Part shown: one piece after another, positions 11,001 through 17,762 of the stretch
Layout of the letters: each line of letters begins with the position of its first letter
Position numbering within the stretch: the stretch's first letter is position 1
Source of the DNA: Hemicentrotus pulcherrimus
Taxonomy: Eukaryota; Echinodermata; Echinoidea; Camarodonta; Strongylocentrotidae
NCBI GenBank assembly: GCA_003118195.1
Contig: BEXV01000852.1
Location: forward strand, 141,353 to 163,500
Direction: 5' to 3'
Length of the DNA stretch: 22,148 bases
Notes under the pieces: generated by a model
Seen by the model: only the letters and a program-made list of their open reading frames with translations
Database searches by the model: none
Told to the model about the DNA's origin: nothing
Program-made: the position numbers and the translations under genes

Positions 11001-13353
11001 TATAACCCCGGGTTCATATTATGCTTGGCCAACCAAAAAATTCAGTGCGGCCTGCAAAAAGTAAAGTAAAAATTCATTTTTTAAAAATATTTGTTAAATG
11101 CCATAATTGATTTACAATACCCCACCACTAAGCAATGACATTATCATTTACGACCTTGTGTTGCCCCGCATGATGAGAACGATGTCATCAAGATAAGAAC
11201 AATAATACAATTTTCAATTCATGGTGAGCGATGGGTGCGGTAAGGAAATATCATCTATTTTAAAAACGTTCAGGAAACACTGTAGTTAGGTACACAGACG
11301 GCTCCAACAGGGAAATTGTGTTCACCTTTTTTTTCCATGCAGATTCATAATCGTTCATGCGAGAACAATGAGGCCTCGGTGGTCCCATGTTTATGATTTA
11401 ATCAAGAAAATGGACCTTAACATTTTTAATGTATAAGGTGTAGGGGCCCGTAGTGTATTATCTTTCACCCATGCATGACTATCATCAATAGGTTAAGCAA
11501 AGTTCTAGGACACCTACCCCCTGGACATCCAACCCCCGGATAACCACCCCTAGTCAACTACCCCTAGGACAACTACCCCCTAGGACAACTACCCCCTAGG
11601 GCAAACACCCTCTAGGACGACTACCCCCGGGAAAACTACCCCTGGACAACTACCCCCAGATAACTATCATCCATGCATGACTATCATCAATGGGTTCAGC
11701 ACGGTTCTAGGACACCTACCCCCTGGACATCCAACCCCCGGATAACCACCCCTAGTCAGCTACCCCTAGGACAACTACCCCCTAGGGCAACCACCCTCTA
11801 GGATGACTACCCCCGGGAAAAGTACCCCCGTACAACTACACCCAGATAACTACCCCCTAGGATAACTACTCTCTAGGGCAACTACCCCCGGACAACCCTC
11901 CCCTGGACAACTAGCCCCTAACGACAACTACCCCCGGACAACTTCCCCCAGACAACTACCCCGTACGACAACCAGCCTCTAGGACAACTACCCCCGGAAC
12001 AACTATCCTATATCATGTAACAAACTTACAAAATATGTCTTTAGAGAGAAAATATATCATCTAACTATAGTTTTATGCTTTTGAATCACAAGTTATGTTC
12101 GGGCCCTCAAAATCATATTTTGGGTACCTTAGACATCTGGCTATCAAGGCCATAATATACCCCCAATGTATCATTATATTTTGGCACCAAAATGTAGATT
12201 TGCTTTGCTCCTGTTGCCCTAGAAATTACTTTGAAGGAGTCTTCTTGACTGTTTCGGGTAGCTGATCCTTTGGGTCCTTTTGGAGCAACATGCAGGTCCT
12301 GTTGTTTTCTGTGGGTTTTAACCTATAACATTTTCAGCCAAAATATCTGCTCTGAAAAGCATAACAACAACGGTAGGCCCCAAAGCCATAAAGTTTGGCA
12401 CGTTGGGCAAATTTCATTTTTAAAAAAACAGTCGGGGCAATCGTTTTATCAACATTTTTACTTCATGTATCCGTATTAAACAGAATGGGGGAACACCATT
12501 TCCCTGTATGTCACTATTGATGGGTATATGGCCTACAGCATGATTGCATTACATCATTCTGGCCTGTCTGGAGATTTAAAAACAACTCTCTAGACGATAC
12601 CACCTCGGCACGCAGGGCTGTCTTTTCTAATCCATCCTCCATTTTTCTATCAGTCACACCAGCGAGACCGACAACACACCGACTACAGACAGAACAACAG
12701 CAAAAAGCTGCCGCCGAAGACCCTAAAATCGGACGGATCGAGTTGGATTGAGGTATTAACAGTTTCGAGAAACACCACGTCAAAGGAAAGCTCGTATTCT
12801 TCGGTGCCGATTACATCGTCCTACTTTTATTGCAGAACAGTCTATTTGAAATCAGCTCAGTACTCTTTGTTTTCTTTTTAATTGAAACTGAGTGTGATTT
12901 TTCCGAAAAAAATATTCATAGTCAGACAAAAAATAATTCTTTAACATAATGTGTGAATCTCATTCTCACCAGCTGTCCAGCATCAGCAACTGAAATTAAT
13001 ATGCTACTTTAGATTCTGCCCCTATTTTCAAAATGATCCATTAACAAAAATCATACGATCTGTATTTCTAAAATTCAACATCTCTTACCTAAAAACGTGT
13101 CTACTCCGCACCGACATCGTTTGATCTTCCGCTGTACGAATTCCCTCGGGTTTAGTTTATCCTTCTGTTGGTATCCATGTTGCTCATGGAATTCCGACAT
13201 CGAATAACAACCGCGGTCGATGACCACGCGATGTGTTACTCCATTGTCGTCGACATGAAAATCATTCCTCCTCCTTCCTACGCCGTTGACGCTCCCGTGG
13301 CCATTCTGACCACCATCGTCACCGTTGATCACGTCGAGTTGGTCTTCGTCCAT
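490..13353 (-). CDS. SLC26A-like: SLC26 family anion transporter, partial gene (8 coding exons; C-terminal part outside window)
   Basis: The joined exons (13353-13089, 10450-10334, 5961-5851, 4984-4743, 3730-3566, 3364-3212, 1078-996, 646-490) give 431 residues without a stop, and every junction has GT-AG sites and compatible phases. The product follows the SLC26/SulP order: cytosolic N terminus with an acidic stretch and [12 protein letters not shown]1 ending NIPQSMAFALLA, the [10 protein letters not shown] motif, GSSRHSSVG before TM3, [15 protein letters not shown] in TM6, [11 protein letters not shown] in TM7, and [19 protein letters not shown] in TM9. Gln127 and Phe131 (PQSMAF) and Phe167 (GTFGVV) occupy the positions of prestin's central anion-site residues Gln97, Phe101 and Phe137. 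Known SLC26 members are plasma-membrane exchangers or channels for Cl-, HCO3-, sulfate or oxalate; the substrate here cannot be read. TM10-14 and the STAS domain are missing because the window ends; family members are usually 650-800 residues. The PQS form resembles SLC26A2, but I cannot assign a paralogue. Confidence 0.93.
647..995 (-). other. SLC26 intron 7
   Basis: This 349-bp intron separates exons 7 and 8. It contains an irregular repeat of CCCATGAGA/CACGAGACC motifs at about 755-850 and otherwise nothing I can assign. Confidence 0.85.
996..1078 (-). CDS. SLC26A-like: SLC26 exon 7: TM8
   Basis: The acceptor is GTGTATCTTTAG|GTGATC and the donor is CCTGTTGG|GTAAGC; 83 bp, phase 0 to 2. 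[20 protein letters not shown] continues TM8 from exon 6 (family form VVIxGTxxSYxxNLxxxYGVxVVG), followed by IIGDVPVG, the counterpart of VGxIPxG. The split Gly codon is completed by the first base of exon 8. Confidence 0.94.
1079..3211 (-). other. SLC26 intron 6
   Basis: This 2,133-bp intron separates exons 6 and 7. Apart from a TAA/ATT trinucleotide tract at 2926-2989 and a short GTATGACTCA repeat at about 1668-1692 it shows no gene-like or mobile-element structure. The open frames in it lack codon character, family motifs and plausible splice context. Confidence 0.8.
2926..2989. repeat. (TAA)n/(ATT)n palindromic microsatellite
   Basis: An ATA/TAA trinucleotide run turns into its complement ATT within about 60 bp, so the tract is nearly self-complementary and could form a cruciform. 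It lies in SLC26 intron 6. Confidence 0.85.
3212..3364 (-). CDS. SLC26A-like: SLC26 exon 6: TM7 to start of TM8
   Basis: The acceptor is TATGTGACAG|ACTTGG and the donor is TTCGTC|GTAAGT; 153 bp, 51 codons, phase 0 at both ends. [20 protein letters not shown] matches the family's (T/V)xxIFxNIxKTNxxTLxxG, then a hydrophobic stretch [13 protein letters not shown], a basic cytosolic turn SERYKKQLK, and IPIPWELFV, the family's xPIPxEL(I/F)VV entry to TM8. Only 201 bp separate it from exon 5. Confidence 0.95.
3566..3730 (-). CDS. SLC26A-like: SLC26 exon 5: TM5 and TM6
   Basis: The acceptor is TTCACTTCAG|ATATTC and the donor is CTTATCTAT|GTGAGT; 165 bp, exactly 55 codons, phase 0 at both ends. Residues 246-300 contain [20 protein letters not shown] and then [16 protein letters not shown], matching the family's RLGFVVxYLSxPLVxGFTTxAAxHVxxSQLxxLFG. 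The usual Gly before FTT is Ala here. The exon ends [12 protein letters not shown], the family's RxxGPLxLIY region. Confidence 0.95.
3731..4742 (-). other. SLC26 intron 4
   Basis: This 1,012-bp intron separates exons 4 and 5. It holds an (AAT)n microsatellite at 3975-4014, poly-T runs near 4432-4446 and 4543-4551, and a small foldback at about 4646-4706 in which TGGTGAATAATCACC is partly repeated inverted as ATATTCACCACATCA. No coding evidence. Confidence 0.8.
3975..4014. repeat. (AAT)n microsatellite
   Basis: About 13 AAT units with one GAT interruption, inside SLC26 intron 4. The open frames across it translate to poly-Ile or poly-Tyr and are artefacts. Confidence 0.95.
4743..4984 (-). CDS. 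SLC26A-like: SLC26 exon 4: TM3, glycosylated outer loop, TM4
   Basis: The acceptor is TTCATTTCAG|GTAC and the donor is ATACAG|GTGGGT; length is 242 bp, phase 1 to 0. Residues 165-175 ([11 protein letters not shown]) are the TM3 start with Phe167 at the anion site. Residues 176-230 form an extended outer loop rich in Ser, Thr and Pro, with one N-glycosylation sequon at Asn216 (NAT) and a cysteine pair at 223/227 (CGPIC). Residues 231-245 ([15 protein letters not shown]) begin TM4. SLC26 proteins are typically glycosylated in this loop. The loop composition is not conserved and is the least certain part by similarity, but the frame is open and both ends match the family. Confidence 0.93.
4985..5850 (-). 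other. SLC26 intron 3
   Basis: This 866-bp intron is more than half filled by the purine-rich GA/GT tract at 5285-5740. The remainder is AT-rich with no gene evidence. Confidence 0.85.
5285..5740. repeat. Purine-rich compound microsatellite (GA)n-(GT)n-(GA)n
   Basis: About 450 bp whose plus strand is overwhelmingly A and G. It contains (GA)n at 5325-5352, (GT)n at 5380-5407, (GA)n at 5410-5429 and 5573-5626, and a G-rich end (GGGGAGG-type) at about 5675-5740. Long open frames on both strands here encode only Ser-Leu, Arg-Glu or Val-Cys repeats and are artefacts. On the gene's sense strand this is a polypyrimidine tract inside intron 3. Confidence 0.95.
5851..5961 (-). CDS. SLC26A-like: SLC26 exon 3: end of TM1 and TM2, PVYGLY motif
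   Basis: The acceptor is CTGTGTACAG|GTATGG and the donor is CAGTAG|GTAAGA; length is 111 bp. It encodes residues 128-164 with [20 protein letters not shown], the best-conserved block of the SLC26/SulP family (usual form AYALLAGLPPVYGLYSSFF), then [16 protein letters not shown], matching the family's GTSRHISIG turn before TM3. The usual Pro-Pro is His-Pro here. A LINE remnant begins within about 70 bp of the acceptor. Confidence 0.95.
6027..6523 (+). mobile_element. Non-LTR retrotransposon (LINE) remnant, C-terminal end of reverse transcriptase region
   Basis: Translation of 6030-6068 ([13 protein letters not shown]) and, after a frameshift, of 6077-6280 ([19 protein letters not shown], then [16 protein letters not shown] and [17 protein letters not shown]) has the pattern seen at the end of Jockey/CR1-like LINE ORF2 proteins: LLQKKxLRI, a short linker, hydrophilic residues then PLFxxLxxLxVxDIxxLQxAxFMxRxxxxLLPxxxxxMFxxNxxVH. 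The usual NTRN motif and later part are degenerate and a stop follows at 6281. The copy is 5'-truncated, carries at least one frameshift, and ends with an (AATA)n tail at 6497-6523, typical of target-primed insertion. It is inserted antisense to the SLC26 gene and is a dead copy. Confidence 0.72.
6497..6523. repeat. (AAAT)n microsatellite, probable LINE tail
   Basis: Six AAAT-type units directly after the LINE remnant; most simply the 3' tail of that insertion. Confidence 0.85.
6674..6774. repeat. Small inverted repeat (possible MITE)
   Basis: CTAAAAGGGATAG at the left end is mirrored by an inverted CTAAAAGGGCACTATAG at the right end, about 100 bp apart. Arms are short, so this may be chance. 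Confidence 0.3.
6976..7096. repeat. Foldback element with 12-bp perfect central hairpin
   Basis: CTAATACTTGTG (7045-7056) is followed after six bases by its exact reverse complement (7063-7074). The outer ends also pair: GGCTGAAATA near 6978 and its inverse near 7085-7096. The nested symmetry suggests a small nonautonomous element about 120 bp long rather than a terminator. Confidence 0.45.
7915..8007. repeat. Poly-T/TTTTC tract followed by (GA)n microsatellite
   Basis: A T-rich tract with CTTTT units (7915-7949) is followed after 29 bp by about 14 GA units (7979-8007), within SLC26 intron 2. Confidence 0.9.
8041..8151. mobile_element. Foldback MITE, GGGCCC-type ends
   Basis: The left arm (8041-8075: GGGCCCTCTGTCATAAAACT, then TGTTATGAATAA) and the inverted right arm (8113-8151: GGGACCCTGTTTTATAAAAC, then GTGTTATCAATAA) match over about 35 bp with few mismatches, enclosing a short spacer. 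No coding capacity. Short GGGCCC-ended foldbacks are common in marine invertebrate genomes, which I state from memory only. The target duplication is not obvious. Confidence 0.65.
8448..9483. mobile_element. Mariner/Tc1-like element, nonautonomous or decayed, 1,036 bp
   Basis: The left end reads CAGTGCGTATCAAAACAAAG and the inverted right end CAGGGTGTATCAATACAAAA, with similarity continuing about 45 bp inward (CCAAATTTGGTAGCT against CCAACTTTAGTAGCT). Both ends abut TA (8446-8447 and 9484-9485), the target used by Tc1/mariner transposases. The interior has no open frame above 60 codons. A stretch from 9049 ([11 protein letters not shown] then stop) might be a decayed transposase start, but I would not rely on it. 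It sits in SLC26 intron 2. Confidence 0.75.
10123..10243. repeat. 30-bp tandem repeat, four copies
   Basis: Units start at 10123, 10153, 10183 and 10213, each with the core CACGTACGCCCTAGCTGCCC followed by TTTAATTG. Copies 2 and 3 are identical; copy 1 has two changes and copy 4 a few changes plus one extra C. Just after it, ATAGGGCGTA is an inverted piece of the unit. Because 30 is a multiple of three, one plus-strand frame reads as a ten-residue peptide repeat. It lies about 90 bp from the donor of SLC26 exon 2, inside intron 2. Confidence 0.95.
10334..10450 (-). CDS. SLC26A-like: SLC26 exon 2: pre-TM1 amphipathic helix and TM1
   Basis: The acceptor is TTTCTATGTAG|GTC and the donor is CCACAGA|GTAAGT. 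The 117-bp exon starts and ends in phase 1 and encodes residues 89-127. [16 protein letters not shown] corresponds to the family's FPILxWLPxY segment, followed by [16 protein letters not shown], the TM1 core (family form GDIIAGLTVGIVxIPQ). Gln127 aligns with the anion-site Gln of SLC26A5. The split codon at the 3' end becomes AGT (Ser128), giving PQS as in SLC26A2-type proteins rather than the commoner PQG. Confidence 0.93.
10451..13088 (-). other. SLC26 intron 1
   Basis: This 2,638-bp intron separates exons 1 and 2. The only structure seen is the C-rich minisatellite at 11499-12008. The sequences at 10451-11460 and 12010-13088 show no gene or repeat I recognise, apart from a short CTCCTCTTTTGGAGGAG hairpin near 10751. 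The minus-strand open frame at 12783-12514 lacks homology and splice support. Confidence 0.85.
11499..12008. repeat. C-rich minisatellite (CCCCCTAGGACAACTA type) with 202-bp higher-order period
   Basis: Some 30 diverged 14-17-bp units with consensus near CCCCCTAGGACAACTA follow each other for 0.5 kb. A longer module beginning CATGCATGACTATCATCAAT occurs at 11470 and again at 11672, and the units after each copy match in order (CACCTACCCCCTGGACATCC and onward), so a block of about 202 bp was itself duplicated. The minus strand carries G runs of 4-5 every 15 bases. Confidence 0.92.
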
Positions 13354-13394
13354 CGCGACGTAGAGATTGTTTGCGTGCTGATAAAGACGACGAC
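13089..13394 (-). CDS. SLC26A-like: SLC26 exon 1: cytosolic N terminus (CDS from ATG at 13353)
   Basis: The acceptor is AAATACAG|GTCG at 13395/13394 and the donor is TTTTTAG|GTAAGA at 13089/13088. From the ATG at 13353 (GCGATGG, G at -3 and +4) there are 88 codons plus one base. Residues 1-30 are rich in Asp, Gly and Asn; residues 45-60 contain [15 protein letters not shown], the counterpart of the conserved pre-membrane segment of SLC26 proteins (VxRPxYSxxxF); residues 70-82 are basic (KIKRCRC), as expected just before the membrane. The reading frame stays open upstream of this ATG to the acceptor, so residues encoded at 13392-13354 may also be translated if the upstream exon at 14037-13974 is used; otherwise 13394-13354 is 5' UTR. 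Confidence 0.88.
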
Positions 13395-13973
13395 CTGTAT
13401 TTATAAAAATCGGAGTTTGTAAGATTATTTGAATTATGTGTGTATCTCATGAATTTTGTAAATTGAATGTTAAGGCAATATCAATCTTCATAAATAATTT
13501 GAAAATAATAGAATAAGAATACAAAATGATAAAACTCAAGAAAGGAGAAAAAGCATGTGACAATAATCTATTATTTCCATCATGTTCTTAGTCATTGTCT
13601 CTCTTTATAACTATTGTAACCATAGATTTGAAGAAAGGCCTCCCTACATCCGAATAGCTACCGAGATGGTCGAAATAAAAAAAATAGTGAAAGAAAAAAA
13701 TTCTAAAAGCAGTAACTGTCAAACTTAATTTTTCCCCTTTAATTTGGTCAAAACCTTTGCAAATAGATAAAACTGAGATAAGAATCCATTATCCTTCCAA
13801 TCATAAGGACAGCACAAGGCGCAAAGTCCACTCACGGTTAAGAAACTAAAACAAATTCTCTCCAACAGATTATTAAGTACGCCTAATCATAAGCTACGGG
13901 CCTACTAACAAAACCACCAACAAAAATTGCAGTTGCACTATCTAAAATGATATAGGTATCGGATCCGTCCTAC
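13395..13973 (-). other. Candidate SLC26 intron between upstream exon and exon 1
   Basis: If the upstream exon is real this is a 579-bp intron with donor GAG|GTAGGA and acceptor AATACAG. The pyrimidine tract before the acceptor is weak (CCGATTTTTATAAATACAG). AT-rich, no other feature. Confidence 0.4.
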
Positions 13974-14037
13974 CTCTATTGGTTTCTGACTTCGGAGGAA
14001 AACTTCCCGCTCTTACTGTCGACGGACTCCTAGGCAT
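13974..14037 (-). CDS. SLC26A-like: Candidate first coding exon of the SLC26 gene
   Basis: An ATG at 14037 (context CACAATGC, A at -3) opens 21 codons beginning MPRSPSTVRAGSF and ends one base into a codon at AGAG|GTAGGA. An in-frame TAA lies four codons upstream, so translation would have to start here. The phase-1 donor fits the phase-1 acceptor at 13394, where the frame runs open through RRLYQHANNLYVA to the Met at 13353. Using this exon adds 35 residues to the N terminus. It is more GC-rich than its surroundings. Against it: the peptide matches nothing I recognise, a phase match has a one-in-three chance, and the ATG at 13353 has an equally good context. It could equally be 5' UTR or chance. 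Confidence 0.42.
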
Positions 14038-14135
14038 TGTGGATATTTATGGATACTCACAAAATTACCAGCAAAAAAAAAAAAGGTTGCACGCGGAACT
14101 ATTCACCGAGCCGCTCGAGTATAAGGTTGCTCAAG

Positions 14136-14141
14136 TTTATA
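14136..14141 (-). promoter_or_regulatory. Possible TATA box for the SLC26 gene
   Basis: TATAAAC on the minus strand lies about 100 bp upstream of the candidate start ATG at 14037, leaving about 70 bp of 5' UTR if transcription starts about 30 bp downstream. The sequence between is locally more GC-rich (CTCGAGCGGCTCGG). TATA-like strings are common in AT-rich DNA, so this rests mainly on position. Confidence 0.22.
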
Positions 14142-14818
14142 ATGGACTTTGATAACCCGCATAATATATCCGATAAAGAGGCTTTGATAAAAACATTGAA
14201 TCCTCGTAGCAATGTGTGCTTTTTCATATCGTTATTGTAATTGATTATGGCAATGGTATAATTTTGTTGTTAATTATTATGTCATGCTTGTGCAATATTC
14301 ATCAAATGATAATGAGGACATTCATTGCATTTTTACTCAAATATTGGATACAAAAACAAAATCCTTGAATAAAAAGCATTATAGTTATCAGGTTAATTCA
14401 TCTATGTCTTTGAGTCAAAGCGATATGCGTGTGTCAATTCAATTTAAACCCATCGTAAATATACTTTGCATTTTTTCAGTTATTCACGTCTAAGTGTATT
14501 CAAGTTTATCCGGGCTGTCACAAAACCTTTACCCGATGGCGAATCTGAAATTAATTTAAACAGTCTGTCCCGTTATACTTTCTTGCAACAAAATCTTCTA
14601 CTCGTTTTCAATTGCAACCCCTTGCCTACAAATTGCACATACCATAGAGCCTATGGTTACTTATCTCTAGGACTCGGGGAAAGGCAAGAGTAATGGAAAA
14701 TACATAGTAGAAATGCACTATTGTTTGAAAGAGGACTTTTGACGGAAAAATGTAATACACTTAAACAAACAAACGTTTTTCCCTTGTGAACGACTCAATA
14801 CAGAAACGCTAACATTAA
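14142..14818. other. Upstream flank without identifiable features
   Basis: AT-rich sequence upstream of the candidate promoter. Open frames on the plus strand up to 75 codons lack start context, codon bias or recognisable motifs. I see nothing in it. Confidence 0.6.
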
Positions 14819-14971
14819 ACAAGGGATGCAGAGGAAGCCAAGATAGGAACATGAAACTTGGAGTTTGCTTTATATAAGAAGACAAATATTGAGCGTGTTT
14901 TGGCATTAACGTTGGTTATTGAAATAGAAGGAAAAAAATTATAATCTTTAACAAAAGCACAATATACTTTT
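14819..14971 (+). repeat. Diverged direct repeat, copy 1
   Basis: Shares with 15527-15697 the blocks ACAAGGGATGCAGAG, TATAAGAAGACAAATATTGA and ACAAAAGCACAATATACTTT in the same order and near-equal spacing. Offset between copies is about 708 bp. Not coding. Confidence 0.75.
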
Positions 14972-15526
14972 GCTAGAACGCAAATTGCATGAATAACTTG
15001 GTGCTCTCCTCGGATGAAGATTTCTCATTAATGAAATTGATTTATCAACTGCTATAATTTAGAGTTTTTAGATAAATAAAGATACAATTGTTCTAATTTT
15101 GTTCACCAAATACAGTTTTTACTTTCTCAGTTATAATTTCCCTCATCGAAGAGTAACGTTTTTTTTTATTGAGTTAAAATAGTCTTTCCAACTGAAGCTT
15201 GGTGTATGATACGTGTACAACTTCATTGGTACGTCACATTTTGAAGAAAATAGCTGCGCCCGTGTCGGGACAAGCTTGCTATCCATAAGGACCGCAATCC
15301 ATAACACGAGACAAAATGAATAGCGATCCTTTAAGAATAAATGCCTTTATAAATAGCGAGCAGACCACCACCCCCATGTCATGCTAAAAGGCATCACAGC
15401 ATGCCAAGAATATCTTCATTTATGATATATCTCTTGTACACTTTCGTAAGAAATATTGTACATCAAAGGGCAGGAATTATTTTCCAGAATATCTACACTT
15501 GTTCTTTGGGGTGAGGTTTTCTTTAC

Positions 15527-15697
15527 ACAAGGGATGCAGAGCAACCCTAGATGGGAAAAAATAATTCTAAGTTTGCTTTTTATAAGAAGACAAATATTGA
15601 GCGAGTATATTGGCATTAACATTGGTAACTAAAATGGATACAAATGATTTCTATACTTTACAATTTGATCTTGCTAACAAAAGCACAATATACTTTT
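15527..15697 (+). repeat. Diverged direct repeat, copy 2
   Basis: Second copy of the block at 14819-14971, about 18 bp longer owing to an insertion before the ACAAAAGCACAATATACTTT segment. The short minus-strand open frames in the two copies have similar peptide pieces only because the DNA is duplicated. Confidence 0.75.
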
Positions 15698-15908
15698 ATA
15701 TGGACCTTACGATTTAAATTAACCTATGCAAACTTGGTACGATATGTTGACTAGACGATTTTCCAAACCCTGATGCTCAGTTTTCCAAGGGAACAAAGAT
15801 ATAAACGAGGTATCATTTTAGACATTATCCTCTTAAAAGGAATTCAATTTCAAAATCACAGAAAGTTATAACGACTTTTGACAAGAAGTTACCAAAATTA
15901 AATATCAA

Positions 15909-16975
15909 CGGAAAGCTTACAAGCCGTAGATTACAATAATACCAACTACATGTAGTTTAGTGTATGTCAGAGGAGTATCAGCTCTCTGAAAACTCAAAAT
16001 CTAAAGCTATGAAAATCGAAAGTTTTCGATCTATAAACTTGCTATCGACTTGATGACATCATTTTATGTTTAGTACGCATAATTATACACAATGACTTTG
16101 CATAATCAAGCACGGATCATCGCCTTAGCTATATACAGTGTGAGTCCCCCCAAAAAATTACACCTAGAAAATTGCTAATTATCTTAAAAATCATCTATGA
16201 ACAGTAAATTGTTATACATCTTATGAAAGAGTGTTTTATCCCAAATCATTTGGTATCATTTTTGTGTGGTATGTGTTCACGCTTGGATCAACATGAGGCA
16301 TCGTTTGCGAGAGTGCTAAAATCGACTTGCGCCAAAGTGATGCCTACAGCATGTATTATTTTGGGATTAGCGGAGTGAGAGAATGAATTAAATGTATCAA
16401 ATGAAATGCATTGCATATGCTTGTTGCAGAAGCAAAGTCACAAACACACACACATAAGCGCGCGCGCACACAGGATGTTCGTTGATATTCGATATTCAAT
16501 ATTTGATATGTGTTGCATGATTCATTTTGTTAGGGTTGTTATTTAGATCTGCAAAGACCGAATTAATACCCAAATCCCAATTGTTTCATTCAAACATCAC
16601 ATGACCAACTTTGGCGCAAGTCGATTTTTGCAATCTCGCAAACAATGCCTCCTGTTCATCCAAGCGTGAACACATACCACCAAATGATTAGGGGATAAAA
16701 CACTCTTTCATAAGATGTATGATAATTTACTGTTCATAGATGATTTTTAAAATAATTAGCAATTTTCTAGGTGTAAACTCTTTTTTGACTCACACGGTAT
16801 AGGCGAACCGATTGGGTCCACACGTTTTGTCGTCACTGTAACCAGGGACTTGCTATTTGACCCTTGTTGACCCGTAATTTCGAGGGGTGCGGGAAATGAG
16901 GTTTTAATTTGCTTTTGTGCAATAACGAAAAGGTAAATACTTTTTATTCCCTTTATATTTGTATTCTTAATTCAT
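15909..16975 (+). repeat. Duplicated segment, copy A (interrupted by a MITE)
   Basis: Sequence at 15909-16135 and about 16880-16975 matches 17445-17762: GTCAGAGGAGTA(T/A)CAGCTCT, AAGCACGG(A/C)TCATC, GCTATATA, then GGTGCGG, TTTGCTTTTGTGCAATA and TTATTCC. The copy is split by the MITE at 16136-16797 and by a further ~80 bp (16800-16880) that copy B lacks. Confidence 0.8.
16136..16797. mobile_element. 662-bp foldback MITE with ~200-bp terminal inverted repeats
   Basis: The left arm (16136-16338, starting CAGTGTGAGTC) and right arm (16608-16797, ending GACTCACACGG) are inverted copies over about 200 bp, including TTACACCTAGAAAATTGCTA, CATCTTATGAAAGAGTGTTT and ATCGACTTGCGCCAAAGT. TA flanks both ends (16134-16135, 16798-16799). 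The 270-bp spacer holds a short CA/CG microsatellite (about 16440-16473) and no open frame. The TA target and CAGTG start point to mobilisation by a Tc1/mariner transposase. The duplicated copy at 17445-17762 shows the uninterrupted site. Confidence 0.88.
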
Positions 16976-17444
16976 TTGGTTTGCCATTTATATCAATTTT
17001 GTTCTCCATCGGATAGGGTCTTTAAGTGTGATACCCGCATCATATACCTGATAGTGATAGTGTGTAATATGACCAAGCATGTCCATTTGTCAAGAACTCT
17101 CCTGTTGTTGAGTGTTTGGGTTGATCTCAGATCACTTTGGGTCACGCTATTATCAAGAGGATAGGTAAACTTGAAACCGAAGACTGAACTTTGGAGTTAA
17201 ATGAAGGTTTGAAATATTGTGTGCTTTCTTAATACAATACACAGACACATCAAACATAATATTTATGCAAATTCATGATTCTTTTAGGGAACGTCAATAT
17301 TTGAGGAAATGTCTGAGTTACTATTTCATTAATATTATAAGCTTCGTAGAATGTCCTCGTAGACCTATAAGTATGAAATATGGTTGAAACTGGTTGGTCT
17401 CCTTAAAGACCCTGTCGAAAGTGAAAAATAAAAAGAGATGAATC
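16976..17444. other. Spacer between duplicated segments
   Basis: AT-rich sequence between copies A and B of the duplicated segment. A 62-codon plus-strand open frame at 16976-17164 has no recognisable motif. Nothing else seen. Confidence 0.5.
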
Positions 17445-17762
17445 GGGAAACTTATAAGTCGTAGAATACAATAATATCAATTTTATTTTATTCAATTTTA
17501 ATTACTGTCAGAGGAGTAACAGCTCTCTGAAAAATCAAAACCTAAAGCTTAGAAAATCGCTTGTTGTCCAGCTAAAAATTACTGACTTGATTACATCACC
17601 TTATAATGGAGTACGCATATTCACAATGATTTTGCATTAATTAAGCACGGCTCATCACTTCAGCTATATATATTTGGAGTGGTGCGGAAAATGTTTGCTT
17701 TTGTGCAATACTGAAAGGGAAATTATGTTTTATTCCTATATAATTTATCCTACATTCATTCA
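17445..17762 (+). repeat. Duplicated segment, copy B (uninterrupted)
   Basis: Counterpart of copy A about 1.5 kb to the left. At the position of the MITE it reads GCTATATATATTTGGAG, so it is an empty site. Similarity is roughly 80% by eye over the aligned blocks. Confidence 0.8.

Noticed and set aside
11499..12008. Interstitial telomeric repeat
   Set aside because: Units are CCCCCTAGGACAACTA-type, about 15 bp, not TTAGGG or a close variant.
12514..12783. 89-codon minus-strand open frame in intron 1
   Set aside because: Inserting it would disrupt the exact phase match between exons 1 and 2; no family motif. An alternative first exon cannot be excluded but is unsupported.
13168..13422. 84-codon plus-strand open frame
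   Set aside because: Exact antisense of SLC26 exon 1; the minus strand carries the conserved motifs.
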